A DNA stretch of 12,731 nt. It comes from Acidimicrobiia bacterium (lineage in GTDB: Bacteria > Actinomycetota > Acidimicrobiia > Spongiisociales > UBA5794). Location of the stretch: assembly GCA_013695075.1 (NCBI GenBank), contig JACDBE010000067.1:1-12731 (forward strand). Direction: 5' to 3'. The notes under the pieces were generated by a model. The model searched no databases. It was not told where the DNA came from and saw nothing but the letters and a program-made list of their open reading frames with translations. This document shows positions 1-7,662 of this stretch, piece after piece (positions within the stretch are counted from its first letter, which is position 1; every line of letters starts with the position of its first letter). Made by a program: the position numbers and the translations under genes.

Positions 1-159
1 GCCGCTTCCTGGCCGACCCGCGGGCGGGACGCCGCCGCTACGACGCCGTCCTCTCCCACTACTGGGACGCCGGATGGGCCGGGCAGCATATCGCCGAGGA
101 GTTGGGCATCCCCCACGTCCACACCCCCCCACTCGCTCGGGTCGTGGAAGTCTCAGGAC

Positions 160-498
160 ATGGGCAAGTCGGACATGGACCTCTCCCCGTACCGGTTCGA
201 CGAGCGGGTGAGCAAGGAGTTCCTCATCTACCGCCGCTGCGACCACGTGGTGGCCACCACCTACCTGCAGGTGGACCTGCTGATTGGCGACTACGAGGTG
301 CCCCGGCGACGGGTGTCGATGATTCCCCCCGGCATCGACGAAACCACCTACACCCCGGTCCGCAACCGGCGCATGCGGGAGATCCGTTCCGAGCTCGGCT
401 TCGGCGCCCACGACGTGTACGCCGTGGGGCGGGCCGCCACCAACAAGGGGTACGACCTGCTGATCCGGGCGCTCCCACCTGCGCCAGGTGGTCGGTGA
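160..498 (+). CDS. Middle reading-frame fragment of the broken GT4 glycosyltransferase
   Basis: This is the uninterrupted frame-1 part of the glycosyltransferase. The first ATG in this frame is an internal methionine of the original protein (MGKSDMD), not a real start: family-type sequence already precedes it at 131-159. The fragment carries the region between the two Rossmann domains, with PPGID at about residues 53-57 and the NKGYDLLIRAL donor-side motif. The last residues before the TGA (PPAPGGR) are out of frame. On its own it would not make an active enzyme. Confidence 0.45.
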   Translation: MGKSDMDLSPYRFDERVSKEFLIYRRCDHVVATTYLQVDLLIGDYEVPRRRVSMIPPGIDETTYTPVRNRRMREIRSELGFGAHDVYAVGRAATNKGYDLLIRALPPAPGGR

Positions 499-1009
499 CT
501 CCCGGCTCCAGCTGGCCGTCGGTGCCGACAACGAGCGGGACCGGCGCGCGGTGCGCCGCTGGGCCGAGCTGGCCGCCGACCTGGAGGTGGCCGATGCCGT
601 GGAATGGCGGGGCTACGTGGCCGACGACGAGATGGCCGACCACTATCGGGCGGCATCCGTGTTCGCCCTACCCTCCCGTTACGAGCCGTTCGGGATGACC
701 GCCGTGGAAGCGATGGCCTGCGGGACACCGACGGTGATCACCGTCCACGGTGGCCTGCAGGAGCACATCGAGTTCGGGGTCCACGCCCTGTACGGAGACC
801 CCAACCGTCCCGCCGAGTTCGCCGCCATGCTGAGCCTGCCCCTGCTCTACGAGCGGCTGCGCGAGCACCTGTCGGTCGAGGGCGCCCGGCTGGCCCGTAC
901 CGAGTTCGGCTGGCGGGGGATCGCCAAACAGACGGCGACGCTGCTGGACGGGGTCAGGGACGAGCACCAGCGGCGTCGCCGCATCGAACCCGCTGGCCAG
1001 GCCGGCTAG
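488..1009 (+). CDS. C-terminal reading-frame fragment of the broken GT4 glycosyltransferase
   Basis: This frame-2 piece carries the C-terminal nucleotide-sugar-binding domain, including the GT4 E-x7-E type motif (SRYEPFGMTAVEAMACGTP) and the following HGGL. The nearest in-frame start, GTG at 488, falls inside the family-conserved QVVGDSRL segment, so it is not a natural start. Family-type residues continue upstream to about base 474. It ends at the TAG at 1007-1009, whose CTAG context also contains the stop of the opposing gene. Confidence 0.5.
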   Translation: MVGDSRLQLAVGADNERDRRAVRRWAELAADLEVADAVEWRGYVADDEMADHYRAASVFALPSRYEPFGMTAVEAMACGTPTVITVHGGLQEHIEFGVHALYGDPNRPAEFAAMLSLPLLYERLREHLSVEGARLARTEFGWRGIAKQTATLLDGVRDEHQRRRRIEPAGQAG

Positions 1010-2778
1010 GGAGCGAGGTCGGCGGGGTCGAGCTGCCCCAGGTCGACGGGGGCGACACCCTTGCGCACGATGAGGTAGGCCTGGATGTAGGCGGCGGCGC
1101 TCCACGCCTGGTGCGCCTTGCCCATGGGGCGCCCGGTACGACCGTGGAGCCACTCGTTGAACTCCCACTCGCCGTACAGCCCCAGCCGGCACGCCTCGGC
1201 CAGCGAGGTCAGCTCCCGGAGGGCAAGCTCCTCGCGGCCGATCTCATGGAGGAACCGCACCCACAGCCCTCCGATGAACGGCCACGCCCCGCCGTTGTGG
1301 TAATGGTCCGGCAGGTTCATGAAGTTGACGATGAAGTAGTCCTTCCAGTCGTCTGCCCCGGAGTGGATGGGCGGGTACATGCACGCCACCGGGTACGGCT
1401 GGTTGATCCCCACCCCCCACAGGAAATGGAACACCCGCTGCTGTTTGGCCTCGTCGAGCAGCCCGCACAGGCTGGCGAGCAGGTTGGCCAGAACGTCGCA
1501 GCGCCACGAGTAGTCGAACGGGGTCACCTGGCTCAGCAGGTAGCGGGCTTCTCCGGTGGAGAACCTGCCGCTGGTCGAGCCGGCAAGTTCCATCAGCTGG
1601 CGCCCGGTTGGCCAGAACACATCGACGATGCGCCGCTGCACCGCCTCGGCCATGTCCCGCCACCTCCCCGGGTCACCGTTGAGGGCCTCGCACAGCGCCG
1701 CGCAATCGAGGCAGGCCTGATACCACAGCACCTCGTCGTAGAGCACGTTGTAGCTGCGGGGGAACAGGTCCATCCAGTCGGAGGACTCGGGCACCTCGAG
1801 CAGCCCGTCATTGTTGGAGTCGTGGGCGGCCAGCCACCCCATCGCCTTTTCCACCGCGGGGAGCATCGCCTTGGCGAAGTCCCAGTCCCGGCGATGGAAG
1901 GCGTAGCGGGCCGTGCCGGTGACGAACCACAGCACCGAGTCGATGCTGGCGATGCCGCCGATGCCGGAGTAGTCGGGCTGCTCGCCGTCGATGCGGACGT
2001 AGGCGGGGATCTGACCGGAGATGGCCTGGTGCCGGGCCAGCAGCTCCAGGGTGCGGCGGAAGGCATCGTCCAGCTCGGGGTCGTCGAGGGCCATCGCCCA
2101 CAGTCCGGTCATCACCCCGTCGCGGGCCCACACTGCGGCGTAGTTGGCGTCGTGGTCCATGAACACGTTGTCGACCATCGAGGCGGCGGTGAACCCGAGG
2201 TCGGTGATGTTGCGCCGCAGCGACAGCACCGCCTGTTCGAAGGCGGTGTCGGTGATGTCGCCGGGCCCGGCCGACAACCCACCGCCCAAAGCGGCGTCCA
2301 CCGCCTCCATCAGCTGGGATCCCTCGCCGGGGCTGACCGTGGAGGCGCCCGCCGATGCCGGGCCATCGCCCACCTGGATCACCGCCCACCCGTCGGGAGG
2401 TTCCGGGCCCAGCCGCCCCGAAACCACCACGGCGATCACCGCCGAGGGGGGGATCATCAGCGAGTCCGCCAGCCAGGCAACACCAGCGGGCTCGTCGACG
2501 ATGCTCGCCGCCGCCTCGGGGCCGTCCGGTGGCCATCCGGTCGCCTGCTCGTCGGTGCCGATGCGGGTGATGAGCGCCCCACCCTCGGCCACCAGGTAGT
2601 CGGGCTCAGGGAGCTCGGCGGTCGACGTGCCCTCGAGCGAGACGACGATCACCTGGGGGCGCCAAGCTCCGATGCGGTCGCGGAACCGGTGCCTCGTCTC
2701 GTCGTCGAATGAAGCCACCGCCGCCGGGTCGACCACCAGCATCCGCAACGTGGGAGGTGCGCTCCCGCTGGACCTCAT
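1006..2778 (-). CDS. Putative (alpha/alpha)6 glycosidase (amylo-alpha-1,6-glucosidase / GH100-like) with degenerate HAD-like N-terminal domain
   Basis: The 590-residue product has two parts. From about residue 175 onward there are motifs typical of six-hairpin glycosidases: VWARDG (216-221), SIDSVLWF (278-285), SSDWMDLFPRSYN (332-344), YHNGGAWPFIGG (493-504), WEFNEWLHG (538-546) and HQAWSAAAY (556-564). These match debranching-enzyme-like and neutral-invertase-like (GH100) proteins; Asp220 and an acidic residue of WEFNEW are candidate catalytic residues. The substrate is unknown. Residues about 13-165 resemble HAD sucrose-/mannosylfructose-phosphate phosphatases (DETRHRFRD, PEPDYLVAEGG). However, motif I (DxDGT) reads DPAAV and the GDxGND loop reads SGRLGPEP, so phosphatase activity is unlikely. 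I chose the ATG at 2778. A GTG at 2853 would add 25 unconserved residues and run into the signals of the next gene. No clear ribosome binding site is visible. Its partner appears to be the converging glycosyltransferase. Confidence 0.75.
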   Translation of the reverse strand: MRSSGSAPPTLRMLVVDPAAVASFDDETRHRFRDRIGAWRPQVIVVSLEGTSTAELPEPDYLVAEGGALITRIGTDEQATGWPPDGPEAAASIVDEPAGVAWLADSLMIPPSAVIAVVVSGRLGPEPPDGWAVIQVGDGPASAGASTVSPGEGSQLMEAVDAALGGGLSAGPGDITDTAFEQAVLSLRRNITDLGFTAASMVDNVFMDHDANYAAVWARDGVMTGLWAMALDDPELDDAFRRTLELLARHQAISGQIPAYVRIDGEQPDYSGIGGIASIDSVLWFVTGTARYAFHRRDWDFAKAMLPAVEKAMGWLAAHDSNNDGLLEVPESSDWMDLFPRSYNVLYDEVLWYQACLDCAALCEALNGDPGRWRDMAEAVQRRIVDVFWPTGRQLMELAGSTSGRFSTGEARYLLSQVTPFDYSWRCDVLANLLASLCGLLDEAKQQRVFHFLWGVGINQPYPVACMYPPIHSGADDWKDYFIVNFMNLPDHYHNGGAWPFIGGLWVRFLHEIGREELALRELTSLAEACRLGLYGEWEFNEWLHGRTGRPMGKAHQAWSAAAYIQAYLIVRKGVAPVDLGQLDPADLAP

Positions 2779-2875
2779 GGCGCCGTCACGATACCCAGTG
2801 GCAGCGGGCGGTGACCGCCGAGCATGGCCGGAGCCGGGTCGGTACGATGCCACCGAATGGCCCTAAGGAGGCTTC

Positions 2876-3127
2876 ATGCCCTTGTACATGGACGTGCATT
2901 CGCTCGACGGTGGCGTATCCGCCAAGGATGTCGCCGAGGCTCACCAGAAGGACGTCGAGGAGCAGACCCGCCACGGCGTCGACTACCAGCGTTACTGGGT
3001 GGACACCAAGGCGGGGAAGATTTTCTGCCTGGTGGAGGCGCCTGATGCTGACGCCGCCGTCACCGTGCACCGCGAGGCACACGGTCTGGTCGCCGACGAG
3101 ATCTACGAGGTCGAGGAAGGTTCTTAG
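2876..3127 (+). CDS. DUF4242 domain protein (SCO4226-like)
   Basis: This is an 83-residue complete protein that matches DUF4242 along its whole length: MPLYMDVHSLDGG at the N-terminus, HGVDYQRYWVDTKAGKIFCL in the middle and VHREAHGLVADEIYEVEEG at the end. The characterised relative, Streptomyces SCO4226, is a small nickel-binding protein with a ferredoxin-like dimeric fold. The physiological role is not established, and I cannot assign metal ligands here. The start is secure: a strong Shine-Dalgarno (AAGGAGG, 2864-2870) lies 5 nt before the ATG. A TACGAT at 2843-2848 could be the -10 element, but no convincing -35 accompanies it. The next gene starts 49 nt downstream on the same strand, so the two may be cotranscribed. 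Confidence 0.88.
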   Translation: MPLYMDVHSLDGGVSAKDVAEAHQKDVEEQTRHGVDYQRYWVDTKAGKIFCLVEAPDADAAVTVHREAHGLVADEIYEVEEGS

Positions 3128-3176
3128 CCCACCGCCACGAGCGCTGGGGACCTCTTCGAGCCTCTCGGTTGAGTAG

Positions 3177-4700
3177 ATGCTGCTCGACGGCGGGGTCATC
3201 CGCACCATGGACCAGGCGGTGCAGACCGTGGCACGGCTGGCCGTCGAGGGGGATCGTATCGTCGATCCCCGGGCCGCGGCGTCGTCACCCCAGGTCGACC
3301 TTGGCGGGCGTTGCGTGGTCCCCGGGTTCACCGACTCCCACGTCCACTTCCCCACCTGGGCCGTCGCCCAGCGGCAAATGCGGCTGGAGGGGTGCCGATC
3401 GCTCGACGAGGCGGTGAGCCGGGTCCGATCGGCGATGCCGTCGGCCCCCCCGGGGGGTTGGTTGGTGGGGTACGGGTGGCGCAGCGGTGACTGGGCCGAC
3501 CCGGTGACGCCCACCCGGCACGACCTCGACGCCGTCACCGGGGACACCCCCGTCGCCATGTGGTCCCGGGACGACCACTCGGTGTGGGTCAACTCGGCGG
3601 CGTTGGCCATGGCGACCCCGGCCGATCTAGCGGCTCGGGGTGGAGTGGTGGCGACCGATGATGCCGGCGAGCCCAGCGGGCTGCTCGGTGAGGAGGCGGC
3701 GTGGGTCTTCCGTCGCCACATCGCCGTCACCGACGACGAGTACGTCGACGCCATGGGCGACGGCATCGCCATCGCCCACCAGCGGGGCGTCACCGCCGTG
3801 CACGACAAGGACGGCTGGATCGGCGCCCCGCGCATGTGGCAACGTCTCCACGAACGCGGAAGGTTGTCGTTGCGGGTGTGGCAGTCGCTGCCCGTCGAGC
3901 ACCTCGACAATCTGGAGGACCTCGGTATCCGGTCGGGGGTGGGTGACGAGTGGTTCCGGCTGGGCTACCTCAAGGTCTTCATGGACGGGTCGCTGGGTTC
4001 GGGCACGGCGGCCATGCTCGACGGGTCCGGGCTGACCATCACTACCGGCCCCGAGCTGGAGGCGATCATCACCCGGGCGACGGCGGCGGGGTGGCCCCTG
4101 GCGGTCCACGCCATCGGCGACGCCGCCAACCGGGCCGCCCTCGACGCCTTCGACGCCACCGCGGGCCCGTGGCGGGCAGCCGGGCTGCGCCATCGCATCG
4201 AGCACGCCCAGTGCGTCGACCCCAAGGACACGGGACGGTTCGCCGCCATCGGGGTGGCCGCCTCGGTGCAGTTCAGCCACGCCACGTCGGACCGCCACCT
4301 CACCGACCGGCACTGGGGCCACCTCGAGGGCGCCTACGCCTACCGGTCGCTGGTCGACGCCGGCACGGTGCTGGCCAACGGCTCCGACGCCCCGGTGGAG
4401 GAGCTCGATCCGCTGGCGGGCATCGTCGCTGCCGTCCGCCGCACCCTCGACGATCAGCCCCCGTGGCGCCCCGCCCAGGCGCTGACCGCCGAGGAGGCGC
4501 TGCATGCCTCCACGGTTGGTCCGGCCTGGCTGAGCGGCGACGAGCGCCGGCGGGGCCGGCTGGTCCCCGGCCACCTCGCCGATCTGGTGGTGCTCGATGC
4601 CGACCCGGTGACGGTGTCCCCGGACGTCCTGCCCGACATCACCGTGGTGGCCACCATGGTCGGCGGCCGCTGGGTCCACAACCCCCCGCCCTGGGACTGA
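3177..4700 (+). CDS. YtcJ-like metal-dependent amidohydrolase (amidohydrolase family 3)
   Basis: This 507-residue cytoplasmic hydrolase has the order of motifs of the YtcJ/N-substituted-formamide-deformylase-like branch of the amidohydrolase superfamily. They are an N-terminal strand ending GRCVVPGFTDSHVHF (metal ligands His55 and His57), the insert with FMDGSLGSGTA, HAIGDAA (His311), HRIEHAQ (His339 and His343) and NGSDAPVEELDPL (Asp404, the usual catalytic aspartate). The C-terminal strand segment GHLADLVVLDADP completes the urease-like composite domain. Substrates of this branch are rarely known, and none can be deduced here. An in-frame TAG sits directly before the ATG at 3177, so no longer start exists; the ribosome binding site is weak. 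It follows the DUF4242 gene by 49 nt. Confidence 0.9.
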   Translation: MLLDGGVIRTMDQAVQTVARLAVEGDRIVDPRAAASSPQVDLGGRCVVPGFTDSHVHFPTWAVAQRQMRLEGCRSLDEAVSRVRSAMPSAPPGGWLVGYGWRSGDWADPVTPTRHDLDAVTGDTPVAMWSRDDHSVWVNSAALAMATPADLAARGGVVATDDAGEPSGLLGEEAAWVFRRHIAVTDDEYVDAMGDGIAIAHQRGVTAVHDKDGWIGAPRMWQRLHERGRLSLRVWQSLPVEHLDNLEDLGIRSGVGDEWFRLGYLKVFMDGSLGSGTAAMLDGSGLTITTGPELEAIITRATAAGWPLAVHAIGDAANRAALDAFDATAGPWRAAGLRHRIEHAQCVDPKDTGRFAAIGVAASVQFSHATSDRHLTDRHWGHLEGAYAYRSLVDAGTVLANGSDAPVEELDPLAGIVAAVRRTLDDQPPWRPAQALTAEEALHASTVGPAWLSGDERRRGRLVPGHLADLVVLDADPVTVSPDVLPDITVVATMVGGRWVHNPPPWD

Positions 4701-4717
4701 CCGCCGCTCAGTCGACG

Positions 4718-4768
4718 CCAACCTAAGGCCGTTACAGGTCGCCACGACACGCTAGGACCTTAGGTTGG
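4718..4768. repeat. 11-bp perfect inverted repeat at a convergent gene junction
   Basis: CCAACCTAAGG (4718-4728) and CCTTAGGTTGG (4758-4768) are perfect inverted copies separated by 29 nt. They lie between the stop of the amidohydrolase gene (+) and the 3' end of ptrB (-), whose TAA stop (4760-4762) is inside the right arm. The position fits a bidirectional terminator, but the loop is long and no T-run follows either arm, so a binding site or chance are alternatives. Confidence 0.5.
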
Positions 4769-6880
4769 TGGATGGGTTGGCCCGGCGATGAGGCGATCGA
4801 GCACGAAGGCGAGGATGAACGCCTGGGCGCGCCAGGCGTCGTAGCGGCCCGACGGTCCGCTGTGGCCGGCCCCCATCTCGGTCTTGAGCAGGATGGGTCG
4901 GGCGCCGGTGGTGACGTCGCGCAGCCGGGCCACCCACTTGGCCGGCTCCCAGTACGCCACCCGCGAGTCGTCGAGCCCGGCGGTGGCCAGGATGGCCGGA
5001 TAGTCGGCGGCGACGGTGTGCTCGTACGGGCTGTACGCCGCCATCCAGCTGTAGTCCTCGGCCAGCGCCGGGTTGCCCCACTCCTCCCACTCGGCGACGG
5101 TGAGCGGGATGGTGGGGTCGGCCATGGTGTTGAGCACGTCGACGAACGGCACCTCGGCCACCACCGCCGCCCACAGGTCGGGCCGCATGGTGGTCACCGC
5201 TCCCATCAGCAACCCGCCCGCCGAGACGCCTCGCGCCGCCAGCCGGCCGGGGAGGGCGATCCCGGCCTCGATGAGGTGTTCGGCACAGGCGATGAAGTCG
5301 GTGAAGGTGTTGGCCTTGGCGGCCATCCTGCCGTCGAGATGCCACGACCGGCCCATCTCTCCGCCACCGCGGACATGGGCCACGGCATACACCACACCCC
5401 GGTCGAGCAGGGAGAATAACGCCGGGTCGAACCAAGGGTCCAGGACCGACTCGTAGGCTCCGTAGCCGTACAGCAGGGTCGGGGCGGGCAGCTCCAGGTC
5501 GCCCCGGTAGGCCACGGTGATCGGTACCGCCACCTCCCCCACCTCCACCCAAACCCGCCGCTGCACATAGGCCTCGGGCCGGTAGTTGGGCGCCGGGGTC
5601 TCCTTCACCAGGTGCTGCTCGCCGCTGCCCAGATCGGCGTCGACCACCCGGAGCGGGGTGATCAGCGACTCGTGGGTGAACCGGTACCGGGTGGCCGCGT
5701 ACTCCAGGTTGCCGGTGCGTCCGAGGGAATAGCCGGGTTCGGCGAAGTCCAGGTCATGCGGGTCGCCGTGGTCGGGTAGCACCCGCACCATCGGGTCGCC
5801 GTGGCGCCTCCCCAACACCACCACGTGATCGGCGAAGGGGAGCGCCTCGGCGATCTTCACTTCCAGATCGTGGCCGATGAGGTCTACCACGGCGGCAGGA
5901 TCGTCGACCGGGAACGCCACCAGCCTGCCGTTGGGGGCGTCGTGGTCGGTGACCACCAGCCAACGGCCGTCCTTGTGATCGGCCCGATAGCGCACCCCTT
6001 CGCGACGCCCCATCACCGAGTGGGTGCGGCAGTCTGGGTCGGCGGTGTCGACGGCGAGAACCTCGGAGGTGGCGTTGCTCGCCAGGAGGATGAGGGCGTA
6101 GCGCTGGTCGCGGCTGAACGCTACGTCCAGCCAGAACCGCTCGTCGTCCTCCTCGTGGACCAGCACGTCGGCGGATTGGGGCGAACCGAGCCGGTGTCGC
6201 CACGCCCGAAAGGGGCGATGGGCGGCATCGATGGTGGTGTAGAAGAAGGCGGTCCCGTCTGCGGACCAGGCGCCGCCGTAATAGGTCCCGTCCACCACGT
6301 CGGCGAGGTCCTCTCCGCGGTCGAGGTCACGGAAGCGCAGCTGGAAGCTCTCGTTGCCGGTGTGGTCGACCGAGTAGGCCAGCAGGGCGTGGTCGGGGCT
6401 GATCATCCTCACACCCAGCCCGCAATAGCCGGCGTCGGCGGCCAGCAGGTTCTGGTCGAGAATGTCGACCGGCTCGTCGCCGGGGGCACCGCCAGGAGCA
6501 TTGACAGCGGGGTCGTCGGCCCACCGCACATAGATGGGGTACTGGCTCCCCTCCACCGTCCTCCGCCCGTACCAGAAGTCATCCTTACGTGCCGGGGCCG
6601 ATACGTCGGTCTCCTCGACCCGAGACCGGATCTCGGAGAGGATGGTCTCCTGCAAGGGCGTCAGGTGGGCCGTGGCCGCTGCGGTGTATGCGTTCTCCGC
6701 CTCGAGATGGGCGATAACGGCGTCGTCACGCTGTCGCAACCACTGGTACTCGTCAACGTACCGGTCACCGTGTAACTCGATGGTTACCGGACGCCGGGGT
6801 GGGTTCGGAGGCTGCATCCCCGGGGAGGGTAGGGCCCCCATCCTGATTCTGAGGACCCGATCGCGCCGCCAGCGACGCAT
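4760..6880 (-). CDS. ptrB: Oligopeptidase B (S9A serine peptidase, protease II)
   Basis: This is a prolyl-oligopeptidase-family enzyme that cleaves short peptides after basic residues. It has an N-terminal beta-propeller (about residues 90-425) and a C-terminal alpha/beta-hydrolase domain. In the 706-residue reading the triad is Ser553 (GVSAGGLLMG), Asp638 (LDDSRV) and His673 (GAGHSG). The spacings of 85 and 35 equal those of E. coli oligopeptidase B (Ser532/Asp617/His652). The S1 acidic pair that selects basic P1 residues is also present (Glu597 and Glu599 in AEWEEWGNP), separating it from true prolyl oligopeptidases. No signal peptide is seen. Start: ATG 6880 has AGGA 5 nt upstream, overlapping the TAG of tag, which suggests translational coupling. 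ATG 6817 lacks such a site but would give 685 residues with exactly the E. coli numbering. The true start is one of these two. Confidence 0.93.
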   Translation of the reverse strand: MRRWRRDRVLRIRMGALPSPGMQPPNPPRRPVTIELHGDRYVDEYQWLRQRDDAVIAHLEAENAYTAAATAHLTPLQETILSEIRSRVEETDVSAPARKDDFWYGRRTVEGSQYPIYVRWADDPAVNAPGGAPGDEPVDILDQNLLAADAGYCGLGVRMISPDHALLAYSVDHTGNESFQLRFRDLDRGEDLADVVDGTYYGGAWSADGTAFFYTTIDAAHRPFRAWRHRLGSPQSADVLVHEEDDERFWLDVAFSRDQRYALILLASNATSEVLAVDTADPDCRTHSVMGRREGVRYRADHKDGRWLVVTDHDAPNGRLVAFPVDDPAAVVDLIGHDLEVKIAEALPFADHVVVLGRRHGDPMVRVLPDHGDPHDLDFAEPGYSLGRTGNLEYAATRYRFTHESLITPLRVVDADLGSGEQHLVKETPAPNYRPEAYVQRRVWVEVGEVAVPITVAYRGDLELPAPTLLYGYGAYESVLDPWFDPALFSLLDRGVVYAVAHVRGGGEMGRSWHLDGRMAAKANTFTDFIACAEHLIEAGIALPGRLAARGVSAGGLLMGAVTTMRPDLWAAVVAEVPFVDVLNTMADPTIPLTVAEWEEWGNPALAEDYSWMAAYSPYEHTVAADYPAILATAGLDDSRVAYWEPAKWVARLRDVTTGARPILLKTEMGAGHSGPSGRYDAWRAQAFILAFVLDRLIAGPTHPPT

Positions 6881-6887
6881 TTCGGTC

Positions 6888-7508
6888 CTAAGAAGTCCTC
6901 GACGTGGTGGGCCGGACGAAGCGCTGCCTGGCGGTGGCTACCTCGCTACGAGTGGCACACCCGGGGACATGGTCGTTGACGATCCCCGTGGCCTGCATGA
7001 AGGCATATGCGGTGGTGGGTCCCACAAAGCGGAAACGACGCCGCTTCAGCTCCTTGGCCAATGCCGCCGACTCGGCGGTGGTCGGCTCGGTACTCGGGGG
7101 GCGGTCCAATGGCTCGAACGACCAGAAGAAGGCGGCCAGCGTCCCCCACTCGTCAGCCACGTCGAGGGCGGCGGCGGCATTGGCGATGGCGGCCTCGATC
7201 TTGCCCCGGTGTCGGATGATGGTTGCGTCGGCGAGCAGCCGGGTCACGTCCTCCGCTCCCATGGCGGCCACACGCTTCGCGTCGAAGCCGTGGAAGACCC
7301 GGCGGAAGTCGGGACGCTTGCGCAGCACCGTCAACCAGCTCAACCCCGACTGGAACCCCTCCAGGCACAGCTTCTCGAACAACCGGTGGTCGTCGGCGAC
7401 CGGAAACCCCCACTCGGTGTCGTGGTACACCTGGTAGTCGGGCGTCGACGCTCCCCACCAACAGCGGGCGATCCCGTCATCGCCGACGACCAGGGGGTCG
7501 CTGCTCAC
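6888..7508 (-). CDS. tag: DNA-3-methyladenine glycosylase I
   Basis: Tag excises 3-methyladenine from alkylated DNA as the first step of base-excision repair. The 206-residue protein keeps all marks of the helix-hairpin-helix Tag family. The structural zinc ligands are Cys16 and His29 (CWWG...YHDTEWG, 13 apart as in E. coli) and His180 and Cys184 (NDHVPGC, 4 apart as in E. coli). The active-site glutamate is Glu50 in CLEGFQSGLSW, and IIRHRGKI and FKFVG-like RFRFVGPT are also present. GTG 7508 is preferred; TTG 7511 one codon upstream is equally possible, and the ribosome binding site (AGGGCGG) is modest. Its stop lies 7 nt before the ptrB start, so tag and ptrB probably form an operon. The upstream gene diverges. 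Confidence 0.93.
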   Translation of the reverse strand: MSSDPLVVGDDGIARCWWGASTPDYQVYHDTEWGFPVADDHRLFEKLCLEGFQSGLSWLTVLRKRPDFRRVFHGFDAKRVAAMGAEDVTRLLADATIIRHRGKIEAAIANAAAALDVADEWGTLAAFFWSFEPLDRPPSTEPTTAESAALAKELKRRRFRFVGPTTAYAFMQATGIVNDHVPGCATRSEVATARQRFVRPTTSRTS

Positions 7509-7662
7509 CAAGTCACCGCCCTACTCAACATGGTGCCGAGGTCGTCGTCCATCGCTCAGAATCTACCGCCGGCTTCCGCTGCCGATGTCGAGGGTGAAGG
7601 CATCCGTCGCTGACCGCTACCTGCCGCTGCCGAGGCGCTGCCGGCCGTGGCATCATGCGGCG

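Larger units (their letters stand above)
1..1009 (+). pseudogene. GT4 glycosyltransferase, mannosylfructose-/sucrose-phosphate synthase-like; 5' truncated and frameshifted
   Basis: The protein signal runs through three frames in turn: frame 3 from base 3 to about 130 (motif HYWDAGWAGQ, ending VHTP), frame 1 from about 131 to 473 (MGKSDMDLSPYRFDERV, PPGID, NKGYDLLIRAL) and frame 2 from about 474 to the TAG at 1007-1009 (GYVADDE, SRYEPFGMTAVEAMACGTP, HGGLQEHIEFG). Joined, they give about 335 residues of a GT-B fold retaining enzyme of family GT4. The closest pattern I know is mannosylfructose-phosphate synthase (GDP-mannose + fructose-6-phosphate), with sucrose-phosphate synthase as the alternative; the sugar donor cannot be told from sequence alone. 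About 110 N-terminal residues lie outside the window. The first shift sits at a run of seven C (124-130) where six would restore the family motif HTPHSLGSW. The second lies near 472-478. Either the gene is decayed or the assembly has indel errors. It overlaps the stop of the converging glycosidase gene by 4 nt. Confidence 0.8.

Noticed and set aside
604..2712. A 702-codon open frame on the plus strand across the glycosidase gene
   Set aside because: Its translation is rich in His, Gly, Arg and Pro with no family motifs, while the opposite strand encodes a coherent glycosidase. It is an antisense shadow produced by high GC.
2779..2853. GTG 2853 as the start of the glycosidase
   Set aside because: It would add 25 basic, unconserved residues and leave little space for the promoter of the divergent DUF4242 gene. 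ATG 2778 fits better, although its ribosome binding site is poor.
3627..4745. Long minus-strand open frame antisense to the amidohydrolase gene
   Set aside because: No recognisable motifs; the plus strand carries every amidohydrolase signature in one frame.
7585..7662. Longer aldolase start at ATG 7585
   Set aside because: The 26 extra residues show no similarity to the family, and there is no ribosome binding site ahead of that ATG.
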